NCBI GenBank assembly: GCA_964631125.1
Contig: CAZVYN010000011.1
Location: 4,930-68,929 of the forward strand
DNA: 64,000 bases
Source of the DNA: CAZVYN01 sp964631125
GTDB taxonomy: Bacteria > Eisenbacteria > RBG-16-71-46 > CAIMUX01
Direction: 5' to 3'
In this document: one piece after another, positions 45,399 to 53,690 of the stretch
How positions within the stretch are numbered: the stretch's first letter is position 1
How the letters are laid out: each line of letters opens with the position of its first letter
The notes under the pieces: model-generated
Told to the model about the DNA's origin: nothing
The model's database searches: none
Seen by the model: the letters and a program-made list of their open reading frames with translations, nothing else
Program-made: the position numbers and the translations under genes

Positions 45399-46918
45399 TT
45401 GCGCCACGGCTGGCCCGGCCGCTCGTCTGCTTTCATCGTCTCCCGCGTCCTCGTGCTGCGCGTCCTCGTGCTGNNNNNNNNNNNNNNNNNNNNNNNNNNN
45501 NNNNNNNNNNNNNNNNNNNNNNNNNNNNNNNNNNNNNNNNNNNNNNNNNNNNNNNNNNNNNNNNNNNNNNNNNCGTCCTCGTGCTGTACGTCCTCGTGCC
45601 GTGCGTCCTCGGCGTTTCGGCAGAGTCGTCGGCGCCTCCGTGCGCGCTGGCCCAGCCTGTCGCGTCGTCGCCGGGCGGGGCGAACCGGACGCTCGACGAG
45701 GTCCTCGCGGTGGTCGGCGACACGCCGATCCTGCGCAGTGAGTTCGAGACTCAGTTCGAGACGGCGCGTGTGCAATTCCGGCTCGATCCAGCCGACACCG
45801 CGAGCACGCAGCGACTGCGGCGGGAGATCTTGAGTCGACTCATCGACGACGAGCTCGTGCTGCAAGCAGCGAAGGCGCAGGCCATCGACGTCACGCTGGA
45901 GGAGATCGGTCCCCAGGTAGAGCAACTGCTCCAAGAGGCGATCTCCAGCACCGGCGGGCGCGAGGGATTCGAAGCGCAGCTCCGCCAAGAGGGACTGACC
46001 GAGGCGGGACTGCGGACGCAGTACACCGATCAGGTGCGCCGACAGGCGATCGCGTCGAAGTGGATCCAGCGGGAGTGCCGGCCGAAGTCGGAGGTGACCG
46101 ACGTAGAGATCCAGAAGTTCTACGACGAGAACCGCACCGAGCTGCCGGAGCGACCGCGCACGCTGCATGTGCAGGATGTCTTCATCATGGTGCGACCCGA
46201 CTCGGTCCTGGAGGCGCGCACGCGCGACCGAGCGGCCGACGTGCAGCGGCTCATCATCGGCGGGCTCGATTTTGCCCAGGCGGCGCGCGACCACTCCGAC
46301 GCCGACGACGCGGACGCTGGCGGCGAACTCGAACGGTTCGCGCTGACCGAGCTGGATCCGATCTTCGGCGTGGCGGTGAAGGAGCTGGGTCTCGGTCAGG
46401 TCTCTCCGCCCGTGCGGAGTCTCTTCGGATATCACCTGCTCTTGGTGCGCGACCGCGATCCGCAGGGGCAGTGGATCGACCTCAGCCATATCCTCTTCGA
46501 ACTGAAGCCGACGCGGACCGACGAGAACCGCGCCATCGAGCGCGCGGCGTCGATCCGCCGCCAGATCGCCGGGGGACAGAGCACCTTCGAGCAAGCAGTG
46601 GAGCGGTACTCCGAGGATCCGGACTCGAAGGCGCGCGGCGGCGATCTCGGATGGATCCCCAGCCAGGGCTTCTACGGCGCGGTCAAGGCGGTGATGGACA
46701 CGCTTCGAGTCGGACGGATCTCGGAGCCGGTCCCGGCCGACGGCGGCGTCCATGTCTTCAAGTTGCTGGGCGAAGAGGCCGAGCGGCCGTATCGCTTCGA
46801 GGAGATCCGCGACGATCTGGGCCAGATGGCCTCGCGCGCGGCGGTCGAGAAGCAGATCCGGGCCTGCCTGGACGAGCTGCGGAAGAAGCATTACGTCGAG
46901 ATCCGCACCAAACTCTGA
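45399..46918 (+). CDS. surA: SurA-like periplasmic chaperone / parvulin peptidyl-prolyl isomerase (contains assembly gap)
   Basis: Chaperone for outer-membrane proteins. The start is TTG 45399, five bases after AAGGAGGA. A basic n-region (RHGWPGRSSAFIVSR) leads into a repetitive hydrophobic core (RVLVL units) cut by the N gap, then VLVPCVLGVSAESSA. After ~60 residues comes the SurA N-domain (NRTLDEVLAVVGDTPILRSE; RREILSRLIDDELVLQAA), then two parvulin domains (LHVQDVFIMVRPDS with LFGYHLLLVRDRD; IDLSHILFELKPTRTDE with SKARGGDLGWIPSQGFY). The frames on either side of the gap do not join through 100 N, so the gap length is arbitrary. The S4 gene follows directly. Confidence 0.88.
45444..45613 (+). 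repeat. 15-bp tandem repeat in the surA signal peptide
   Basis: CGCGTCCTCGTGCTG occurs at 45444-45458 and 45459-45473, right up to the N run. After the gap CGTCCTCGTGCTG resumes at 45574, followed by two diverging copies (to ~45613). The unit encodes Arg-Val-Leu-Val-Leu. The repeat explains why the assembler failed here. Confidence 0.9.
45474..45573. other. Assembly gap, 100 N
   Basis: A scaffold gap of conventional length with the same 15-bp repeat on both sides. Frame and repeat phase predict that the real length is 2 + 15k bases. Confidence 0.97.
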
Positions 46919-46946
46919 GTCGCCGGAGGCGACGCTCCGCCTCGAC

Positions 46947-47288
46947 GTGCTCCTCGATCGACTCTGTCTCTTCCGCACGCGGTCGCAGGCGGCCAAAGCC
47001 TGTGCGCTCGGACAGGTGCGCCTCGGAGATCGCGTGGCGCGATCCTCGGCCCTGGTGCGAGTGGGCGATCGGCTGACGATCGAAGAGCCGATCCAGGGCA
47101 TCGAGCGAGAGGTCCGCATCTCGGCGTTGCCGCTCCGTCGCGTCTCCAAGGAGGAGGCGCGGCGTGGGTACGAACTGCTGGAGCAACGCCCGCTGCTCGA
47201 CCCTTGGTACGATGCGGCCGACGACTCCGCTGACGACTCCGCTGACGATGACGACTCCGCCGACGATGCTCCGGAAGGGACTCCGTGA
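46947..47288 (+). CDS. S4-domain RNA-binding protein (Hsp15/HslR-like) with acidic tail
   Basis: RNA-binding S4 fold: RLDVLLDRLCLFRTRSQAAK opens the domain, then GQVRLGDRVARSSALVRVGD and RLTIEEP, as in HslR, which binds stalled 50S subunits. The first usual start codon in frame is GTG 46947, which would cut off RLD of the first strand. The reading is open upstream, over the surA stop, but has no ATG, GTG or TTG near, so the start is unresolved. 113 aa from 46947. The C terminus is a (Asp-Asp-Ser-Ala)n tail from a 12-bp repeat. Overlaps ftsE by 4 nt (GTGA). Confidence 0.75.
   Translation: MLLDRLCLFRTRSQAAKACALGQVRLGDRVARSSALVRVGDRLTIEEPIQGIEREVRISALPLRRVSKEEARRGYELLEQRPLLDPWYDAADDSADDSADDDDSADDAPEGTP
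47220..47267 (+). repeat. 12-bp repeat coding an acidic DDSA tail
   Basis: GACGACTCCGCT at 47220-47231 and 47232-47243, then GACGAT, GACGACTCCGCC (47250-47261) and GACGAT. It keeps the reading frame and lies at the 3' end of the S4-domain gene, just before the ftsE start. Confidence 0.85.
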
Positions 47289-48004
47289 TCCGATTCGATC
47301 AGGTCTCCAAGCGTTACACCGGCCCACGTGAAGCGTGGGTCCTACAGGACATCGACCTGGAGATCGAGCCGCGTGAACTGGTCTTCGTGTTGGGGGCGAG
47401 CGGCGCCGGCAAGAGTACGTTGCTCAAGTTGGTCACGCTGGAAGAACGGCCGAGCAAAGGACGCGTGCTGGTCAATGCGCACGACAGCTCGACCATCCGC
47501 GGGAAGCAGATTCCCGAGTTGCGGCGCAGGTGCGGCGTCGTCTATCAGGACTTCCGACTGATCCGCGAGAAGACGGTGCACGAGAACGTCGCGTATGTGC
47601 TGCGCATGACCGGAGTCCTGGAGCCGGAGACGATCCAGAGCGAAGTACGGCGTGTGCTGACCGAGGTGGGCCTCTTCGCCAAGCGACACGAGTTCCCGCA
47701 GAATCTCTCGGGCGGTGAGCAACAGCGCGCCGCCATCGCGCGAGCGCTCGTGCATCATCCGTCGATCCTCCTGGCCGACGAACCGACCGGAAACCTCGAC
47801 CCTGGAATGGGCGCCGAGGTGGTCGAGATCTTGAAGCGGGTCAATCGCGCCGGTGCGACCGTGCTCGTGGCCACGCACGATCTCGGGTTGGCGGAGCGCT
47901 ACGCCGACCGGGTCGTGCAACTGGAGTTCGGCCGCGTGCGCCGCGACGAACGTCGCGCCGTGCGGGTTCGCCCGCCGGGCGACGAGTTCCGGAGGGACGC
48001 GTGA
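47285..48004 (+). CDS. ftsE: Cell-division ABC ATPase FtsE
   Basis: 239 aa, GTG 47285. Cytosolic ATPase of the FtsEX complex, which couples ATP hydrolysis to control of septal peptidoglycan hydrolysis. Walker A GASGAGKS (37-44), Q-loop VVYQDFRLI typical of FtsE, signature LSGGEQQR, Walker B ILLADEPTGNLDP, and H-loop VATHD. Full length with an Arg-rich C-terminal extension. Translationally coupled on both sides: GTGA overlaps with the S4 gene and with ftsX. Confidence 0.96.
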   Translation: MIRFDQVSKRYTGPREAWVLQDIDLEIEPRELVFVLGASGAGKSTLLKLVTLEERPSKGRVLVNAHDSSTIRGKQIPELRRRCGVVYQDFRLIREKTVHENVAYVLRMTGVLEPETIQSEVRRVLTEVGLFAKRHEFPQNLSGGEQQRAAIARALVHHPSILLADEPTGNLDPGMGAEVVEILKRVNRAGATVLVATHDLGLAERYADRVVQLEFGRVRRDERRAVRVRPPGDEFRRDA

Positions 48005-48894
48005 AGCAACTCGAGTTCTTCCTGGCCGAAGCGTGGGAGTACTTCCGCCGCGGCAAGGGCGCCACGGTCGCGACTCTGATCGCGCTCACCGCCGTCCTCT
48101 TCCTCTTCGCGTTGGTGCTGGTGGCGACCCACAACGTCGAGCGCGTGGCCGATCGGCTGCACACGCGCGAAGGGATCTCGGTCTTCTTGTCGCCGGGTCT
48201 CTCCGCCACACGCGTCGAAGCGCTGGCCACTCAGCTCCGCGGATTCGGCGAGGTCGCCGAGGTGCGGGTCGTCGATCCCGACGTCGCGCTGGCCGAGCTC
48301 GAAGCGGAGTTGGGTGGCTTCTCGTTGGAGGAAACGTTCGGCGAGAATCCCCTGCCGCACACGTTGGAGGCGCGGCTGCGGCCCGAAGTCGCAGCCGGTC
48401 CAGGACGGATCAGCGGGTTGGCGGGGGAGATCCGCGCGCTGGAGGATGTCGACGATGTCGTCTACGGCGCCGAGTGGATGGAGCGTCTGGAGCGAAACCT
48501 CGGGTATCTCCGTCTCGGCAGCCTCGTGGTCGGCGCGCTCGCCGCCCTCGCCTCCGGCGTCGTCCTCTTCACGACGCTCAATCTCGTCTTCGTCGGTCGT
48601 CGCGAGACTCTCCGCATCCTCGACGTGGTCGGAGCGACGCACGAGTTCATCCGCTCCCCTTTCCTGCTGCTCGGCGGCCTGCAGTGTCTCTTCGCGGCCG
48701 CCTTGGCGCTCCTCGGCGTCTTGCTCGCGCGGGGCGTGCTCGCCACCTGGTTGCCCGATCTCGCCTTCCTTTCGCTCGGCGGGAGCGCGCTCTTCCTCGT
48801 GGGATCGTTCTTCTTCGGACTCGGCGCGTCCTATCTGGCGATCGAACCGGCGCTGCGTTCGCTGGAGTCGGGACCGGATGAACTGCTCCGCTGA
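48001..48894 (+). CDS. ftsX: Cell-division membrane protein FtsX
   Basis: 297 aa, GTG 48001. Four transmembrane helices: helix 1 around ATVATLIALTAVLFLFALVL, then the periplasmic (extracellular) domain ~55-165 (HTREGISVFLSPGLSATRVE; VRVVDPDVALAELEAELGGF), then three C-terminal helices. That loop is the docking site for the amidase activator encoded next. GTGA overlap with ftsE; the EnvC start lies 17 bp inside this gene. Confidence 0.93.
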   Translation: MKQLEFFLAEAWEYFRRGKGATVATLIALTAVLFLFALVLVATHNVERVADRLHTREGISVFLSPGLSATRVEALATQLRGFGEVAEVRVVDPDVALAELEAELGGFSLEETFGENPLPHTLEARLRPEVAAGPGRISGLAGEIRALEDVDDVVYGAEWMERLERNLGYLRLGSLVVGALAALASGVVLFTTLNLVFVGRRETLRILDVVGATHEFIRSPFLLLGGLQCLFAAALALLGVLLARGVLATWLPDLAFLSLGGSALFLVGSFFFGLGASYLAIEPALRSLESGPDELLR

Positions 48895-50104
48895 GAGCGC
48901 GCGTCTCGTCGCAGCTCTGCTGGCGGCGTGCTGCGTCATCGTCTCCGTCGGCCACTCGCCGGGCGCCTCCGCCGCGCCGAAGAAGGAAACCTCGACCGCA
49001 GCGAGCGGCGGCGATTCCCTCCAACTGCGTCAACAGGAACTGTCGCGCCTCAAGTCCGAATTGGACGACAACCGTCGCAAGATCGAAGCGCTCTCGAAAG
49101 AAGAGAAGAGCCTCGCGCAGCGGTCGAAGCGGCTGCAAGACGACGTCAGCCTGACGAAGCGCTACCTGGCCGAGTTGTCCTCGCAGGACGAGGCGCTGCG
49201 CGACGACCTGGCGCACCGGCAGGCCGCCTTCCTCGACATGCGCCTACGCTCCGACGAGATGACCGAACGGATGAAGGCGCGCGTGCGTCGCTATCACCGG
49301 ATTCGACGGGTCTCGACCGCGGAGCTGCTCCTCTCGGCGCGCTCCTTCGACGCGCTCTTCGCGCGGTCGCTGCGGATGGCGCGATTGATCCAGAGCGATC
49401 GGCTGGAGCTCCTCGCCTTGGGCCAGGAGCGCACTCGCGTGTCGGAAGAGCGTGAGGCCATCGAGTCGCGGCGGCGCGGAGTCGAGGCGTTGGAGCAGGA
49501 GAAACGTCGCGAAGAAGATCGACTCCACCAGCAGGGACTCGCCACGCGGGCCAAGATCGAGGACGTGCAGGAAGCGCAGCGTCGGCACCAGCAGCGAGTG
49601 AAGGAGCTGGAGCGCGCCGAGTCGTCGATCCGCGAAATGCTCGCTCGCCTGGAGCGAGAACGGGCGGCGCGCGCCCAGAAGAAAGGAAAGCTGCCGCCGG
49701 CCGGGCCCGGCGTGGTGAAGGGCAAGCTGCAGTGGCCGGTGCGCGGCGAGATCCGTGCGGAGTTCGGGTTCGAAGTGCACCCCAAGTACGGAACGAAGAC
49801 GCCGATGAACGGCATCGTCATCGCGGCCGAGGCGGGCACGCCGATCCAAGCGGCGCAGAAGGGAACCGTCGACTTCGCCTCGTGGCTGCCGGGCTACGGC
49901 AACACCGTCATCCTCAACCACGGCGCCGGGTTCTATACGCTCTACGCGCACGCCGCGAGTCTGCTGGTCGGCGTGGGGGAAGTCGTCGAGGCGGGCGCCG
50001 CCATCGCGCGAGTCGGGGACACCGATTCGTCGCGAGGGGCTTGCTTGCTCTTCGAGGTGCGCAAGGGTGTGAACGCGCTCGACCCGAGAGATTGGCTACC
50101 GTGA
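48878..50104 (+). CDS. envC: Murein hydrolase activator EnvC
   Basis: 408 aa from ATG 48878 (inside ftsX, GGAG 11 nt upstream). Signal peptide ~1-32 (LVAALLAACCVIVSVGHSPG). Residues ~45-265 are two coiled-coil stretches that bind FtsX. The C-terminal LytM/M23 domain (~280-405) contains AEFGFEVHPKYGTKTPMNG and GNTVILNHGAGFYTLYAHA, but the zinc site is broken: the usual H of 'HxGIDI' is Asn (MNGIVI) and the 'HLHFE' block is LLFEV. So, like E. coli EnvC, it should not cleave peptidoglycan itself but activate amidases at the septum. Five bases separate it from holB. Confidence 0.93.
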   Translation: MNCSAESARLVAALLAACCVIVSVGHSPGASAAPKKETSTAASGGDSLQLRQQELSRLKSELDDNRRKIEALSKEEKSLAQRSKRLQDDVSLTKRYLAELSSQDEALRDDLAHRQAAFLDMRLRSDEMTERMKARVRRYHRIRRVSTAELLLSARSFDALFARSLRMARLIQSDRLELLALGQERTRVSEEREAIESRRRGVEALEQEKRREEDRLHQQGLATRAKIEDVQEAQRRHQQRVKELERAESSIREMLARLERERAARAQKKGKLPPAGPGVVKGKLQWPVRGEIRAEFGFEVHPKYGTKTPMNGIVIAAEAGTPIQAAQKGTVDFASWLPGYGNTVILNHGAGFYTLYAHAASLLVGVGEVVEAGAAIARVGDTDSSRGACLLFEVRKGVNALDPRDWLP

Positions 50105-50108
50105 TCGC

Positions 50109-51206
50109 ATGACGACTCCCGACGCTCCGATTCTCTCGCGCCTGGTCGGGCGTGTCGAGCCGCGCGCGGGGATCGCGCGCTCGGTGCGCGATGGACGCTT
50201 GGCCCACGCCTACCTGATCCTCGGAACACGCGGCTCGGGGCGCACGCGCTTCGCCCTCGGTGTGGCCCAACTCCTTCTCTGCAAGACCGAGAGCGACGCG
50301 GCCTGCGGCGTCTGCAGCGGCTGCCGACGAGTGGAGCGCGGCATCCATCCCGACCTGACGATCGTGCATCCCTCCACCCGCGAGGAGTTGGAGGACCCGA
50401 GCCGCACCTCGCGGCTGTTCAGCGACTACGCCGAGTCCGCCTTCGATCCGCTGGCGCTCTCGCCGCAGGCCACGCTCGGCATCGATCAGGTGCGCGGCCT
50501 CCAAGCGGAGCTGGCCAAGGCTCGGCTGGAGGCGCCGAGGCGCGTCGCGCTGGTTCTCTGCGCCGATCGCATGACCGAGCCGGCGGCGCAGGCGGCCCTC
50601 AAGTTGATCGAGGAGCCTCCGCCCGAGACGACGCTACTTCTCACGGCGCCGGTCACCGCCAGTCTTCTCCCCACCCTCGTCTCCCGGTGTCAGCGGATCG
50701 ATCTCCGCGCGCTCACGATCGACGAGATCACGCCGCTCCTGATCTCGGGCGGCGTCGAGCCGGCCGAAGCGACGCTGCTGGCGGGACTCTCCCACGGTTC
50801 GGTCGGCCGCGCCTTCGAGCTGCGCGGGCTCGGCATCCTCGCGCTGCGGGAGCGGGCGCTGCGCCTCTTCGATGCGACCACCTCCGGTCCACGCGAGGCG
50901 GAAGCCCGGGTTCGCGCCGCGGCTGATGGATGGGGCGCCGACGAGATGCTGCTCGCGATCGAGTTGGCGCTCTCCTGGCAGCGTGACCTGGCCCTCTTGG
51001 GGAGCGGACTCGGCCCCGAGTCGTGTCTGCACCGCGATCTGGCCGCGCGCGTGCGGACGGCGCCGGCCCCGCGCGAACTGAGGCGGCGTCTGGCGTTGCT
51101 GGAAGAACTCGGTCGGGCGCTGCACGAACGGGTGAATCCCGAACTCGCCCTCTACGCCGCGGTGGTCCGGTTGGGCAGCGGCGCCTCCGCGGGAGACGCG
51201 GCGTGA
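50109..51206 (+). CDS. holB: DNA polymerase III delta-prime subunit
   Basis: 365 aa, ATG 50109. Clamp-loader subunit. P-loop-like GTRGSGRT (39-46), a Cys4 zinc module C58/C66/C69/C72 (CGVCSGC), and ALKLIEEPPPETTLLLTA, the sensor-1/SRC-neighbour segment with SRCQRIDLRAL after it. The Lys of the P-loop is Arg, as in many delta-prime subunits, which bind but do not hydrolyse ATP. tatD follows with a GTGA overlap, a common bacterial pairing. Confidence 0.9.
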   Translation: MTTPDAPILSRLVGRVEPRAGIARSVRDGRLAHAYLILGTRGSGRTRFALGVAQLLLCKTESDAACGVCSGCRRVERGIHPDLTIVHPSTREELEDPSRTSRLFSDYAESAFDPLALSPQATLGIDQVRGLQAELAKARLEAPRRVALVLCADRMTEPAAQAALKLIEEPPPETTLLLTAPVTASLLPTLVSRCQRIDLRALTIDEITPLLISGGVEPAEATLLAGLSHGSVGRAFELRGLGILALRERALRLFDATTSGPREAEARVRAAADGWGADEMLLAIELALSWQRDLALLGSGLGPESCLHRDLAARVRTAPAPRELRRRLALLEELGRALHERVNPELALYAAVVRLGSGASAGDAA

Positions 51207-52000
51207 TCGACACCCACGCCCACGTCCACTCCCGCGCCTTCGACTCGGATCGCGCCGAGGTACTCGCGCGCGCCTGGGAGTCGGGCGTGACCGCATTGCT
51301 CGAGGTCAACATCGATGTCGAAGGGTGGGGCGCGGCTCAGGCTACCGTCGCGCTCGATCCGCGCATCTTCGGCGCCGTCGGAATCCATCCGCATGACACC
51401 GCGCGCGCCACGTTGGCCGAGTTCGAGGCAATGACCTCGGACCTGACGGCGCCCTGGTTGCGCGCGATCGGCGAGACCGGACTCGACTATTACCGCGACT
51501 ACGCGCCGTCCGAGATCCAGCAACAGTTCTTCGCGCGTCATGTCGGGCTGGCTCGCGACAGCGGATTGCCGCTCGTCGTGCACGTCCGCGAGAAGCCCGA
51601 GGGACCTTCCGCTCACGACGACGCGCTGCGCATCCTGGAGGAGGAGGGGAGAGGTCAGGTCCGCGGCGTCTTGCACTGCTTCTCCGGTGATCTCCACGTT
51701 GCCCGACGCGCGCACGCGCTCGGCTTCCGCCTCGGCATCGGCGGCGCGCACACTTACGCGCCCAAGAAGGCGGGCCCGCTCCTCGTCGCCATCGCGCAGG
51801 AGTTGGGACTGGGGATGTTCGTCCTGGAGACCGATTGCCCGTATCTGACGCCGCATCCCCACCGCAACGCGCGCAACGAACCGGCCAACGTCTCGCTCAC
51901 CGCCGCTGTCCTCGCGGGCTACCTCGGTTTGCCGGTCGCCGAAGTCGAACGCTCCACGGACGGCGAGGCTCGCACTCTCTTCTCGTTGCCCGGCGTCTAG
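51203..52000 (+). CDS. tatD: TatD-family metal-dependent hydrolase
   Basis: 265 aa from GTG 51203 (overlaps the holB stop; upstream in-frame codons belong to noise). TIM-barrel DNase/deoxyribonuclease family: IDTHAHVH (metal His5 and His7), AVGIHPHDTA, the GETGLDYYRD glutamate, PLVVHVREK, GVLHCFSGD and ETDCPYLTPHPHR with the final Asp. Members act as 3'-5' exonucleases or on D-amino acid-tRNA-type substrates. rsmA starts directly after the stop codon. Confidence 0.94.
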   Translation: MIDTHAHVHSRAFDSDRAEVLARAWESGVTALLEVNIDVEGWGAAQATVALDPRIFGAVGIHPHDTARATLAEFEAMTSDLTAPWLRAIGETGLDYYRDYAPSEIQQQFFARHVGLARDSGLPLVVHVREKPEGPSAHDDALRILEEEGRGQVRGVLHCFSGDLHVARRAHALGFRLGIGGAHTYAPKKAGPLLVAIAQELGLGMFVLETDCPYLTPHPHRNARNEPANVSLTAAVLAGYLGLPVAEVERSTDGEARTLFSLPGV

Positions 52001-52906
52001 GTGGGCGAGACCGCCGACAGCACCGAACGCGAACGCCTGGCGGCGCACGGCGTGACGCCACGCAAGCGGTTCGGACAGAATTTCTTGCTCGACCCGCGCA
52101 TCCCCGAACTGATCGTCGAGCGCGCCGATTGGCGTCGTACGACACCGGTTCTGGAGATCGGCGCGGGGAGCGGAGCGCTGACGGCGGCGCTGCTCGCCGC
52201 GGGCCATCCGGTCATCTCGGTCGAGATCGATCGCGATCTCATCGCCATCTTGCTGGAGCGTTTCACCGCGGAGCGGGAGGCCGGTTGCTGGGCGTTGATC
52301 GAAGGAGATCTGCTCGCGCTCGATCCGAAACGCGGCCCGCTCGGCCAGGCGCTCGCGAGCCTTGCGCCGGACGACGATCCGCGTCCGTGGGTGGCCGGCA
52401 ATCTGCCGTACGCCATCACCACGCCGATCCTGGAGTGGACCTGCCGCTCGCGCCACCGGTGGGACGGCGCCGTCTTCATGGTGCAGCGCGAGTACGGCGC
52501 GCGAATTCTCGCATCGCCGGGCGGACGTGAGATCGGTTCGCTCACCCACTGGATCGCCGCGCAGGCCCAGACCCGCTCGCTCCTGCGCGTCGGTCGCTCC
52601 GCCTTCTGGCCGCGTCCCGGCGTGGAGTCGGTCGTCCTGGAGCTGAAGTTCCCGCAGCCCCCGCCCTTCACCGGCGATCTCGTCGCGCTCGAGCGTCTCC
52701 TGCGCGCCGCCTTCGGACAACGCCGCAAGACGCTCGTGAACTCCGTCGCGCACGGACTCGGCCGCCCGAAGGGACTGCTCACGGCGCAGATCACGGCTCT
52801 CGGGCTCGCGGCGGACATTCGCGGCGAGATGCTTTCGTTGTCCGACTTCGCGCGGCTTTCCGAAGCGCTCGCCGCCGCTCAGGTCGCGCCGGATTCCCAG
52901 GCGTGA
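52001..52906 (+). CDS. rsmA: 16S rRNA (A1518/A1519) dimethyltransferase RsmA/KsgA
   Basis: 301 aa, GTG 52001, zero spacing from tatD. Dimethylates two adenines in helix 45 late in 30S assembly. RKRFGQNFLLDPRI opening, SAM-binding LEIGAGSGALT (51-61), VISVEIDRDL, catalytic GNLPYAITTPI (the NLPY motif) and FWPRPGVESVVLEL. Full length. GTGA overlap with the following glycosyltransferase gene. Confidence 0.96.
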   Translation: MGETADSTERERLAAHGVTPRKRFGQNFLLDPRIPELIVERADWRRTTPVLEIGAGSGALTAALLAAGHPVISVEIDRDLIAILLERFTAEREAGCWALIEGDLLALDPKRGPLGQALASLAPDDDPRPWVAGNLPYAITTPILEWTCRSRHRWDGAVFMVQREYGARILASPGGREIGSLTHWIAAQAQTRSLLRVGRSAFWPRPGVESVVLELKFPQPPPFTGDLVALERLLRAAFGQRRKTLVNSVAHGLGRPKGLLTAQITALGLAADIRGEMLSLSDFARLSEALAAAQVAPDSQA

Positions 52907-53613
52907 TTCTCGACCGGATGGTGGTGATCCCCGCGCTCGACGAGGAGTCGACCATCGGCGCCGTCGTCCGCGGACTACCGAGAGATCGAGTCGCCGCCAT
53001 CGTGGTCGTCGACAACGGCTCGCGCGATCACACCGCAGAAGTTGCGCGTGAGGCGGGCGCAGTGGTCGTGAGCGAAACGGAGCGGGGCTATGGCGCGGCC
53101 TGCCTCGCGGGACTGGCCTGGTGTCGTCGCGAAGGTCCGCCTCGGCTGGTCGCGTTCGTCGACGCCGACGGCAGCGACGAACCTGGCGACCTCACGCGTC
53201 TCTGGGCGGCGCTCGACGATCCGCAGGACGACGACGACTTGGCCGACTTGGTCATCGGTGCGCGGCGTGAGGCCGAGAGCGGTGCTCTCTTGCCGGCGCA
53301 ACGATTCGGCAATCTCCTGGCGACCACGCTGCTGCGGCTGCAAACCGGCGTCCGCTTCAGCGATCTGGGCCCGTTCCGCGCGATCCGCTGGGAGGCGCTG
53401 GAGCGCCTCGCCATGAGCGACCGCAACTACGGCTGGACGGTGGAGATGCAGCTCAAGGCGGCGCGCGCGGGCCTGCGCTGCCGCGAGATCCCGGTCGCCT
53501 ACCGGAAGCGGCGAGGAGGGCGCAGCAAGGTGGCCGGCACGCTTCGCGGGACGTTCGGCGCCGGTCACAAGATCCTCTCCACGCTGGCGCGACACGCCCT
53601 CTGGCGTCCCTGA
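52903..53613 (+). CDS. GT2-family glycosyltransferase (DPM/dolichyl-phosphate-like)
   Basis: 236 aa, GTG 52903. GT-A fold: VVIPALDEESTIGAVVRGLP, VVDNGSRDHTAEVAREAG (the D-N-G-S nucleotide-binding loop), FVDADGSDEP with the DAD metal-binding motif, and DLGPFRAIRWEALERL then NYGWTVEMQLKAARAG, the W-x-x-E catalytic-base segment. There are no C-terminal membrane helices, so a soluble or peripheral member that probably transfers from a nucleotide sugar to a lipid or protein carrier. It ends the long overlapping unit that begins at surA or the S4 gene. Confidence 0.9.
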   Translation: MILDRMVVIPALDEESTIGAVVRGLPRDRVAAIVVVDNGSRDHTAEVAREAGAVVVSETERGYGAACLAGLAWCRREGPPRLVAFVDADGSDEPGDLTRLWAALDDPQDDDDLADLVIGARREAESGALLPAQRFGNLLATTLLRLQTGVRFSDLGPFRAIRWEALERLAMSDRNYGWTVEMQLKAARAGLRCREIPVAYRKRRGGRSKVAGTLRGTFGAGHKILSTLARHALWRP

Positions 53614-53690
53614 GCGGGCTCACCGAACGGTCGGAGCCGCCGTGCTATCCTGCCGCGCACCTTTCACTCCAGTCTCCGGAGGTACCAGCG

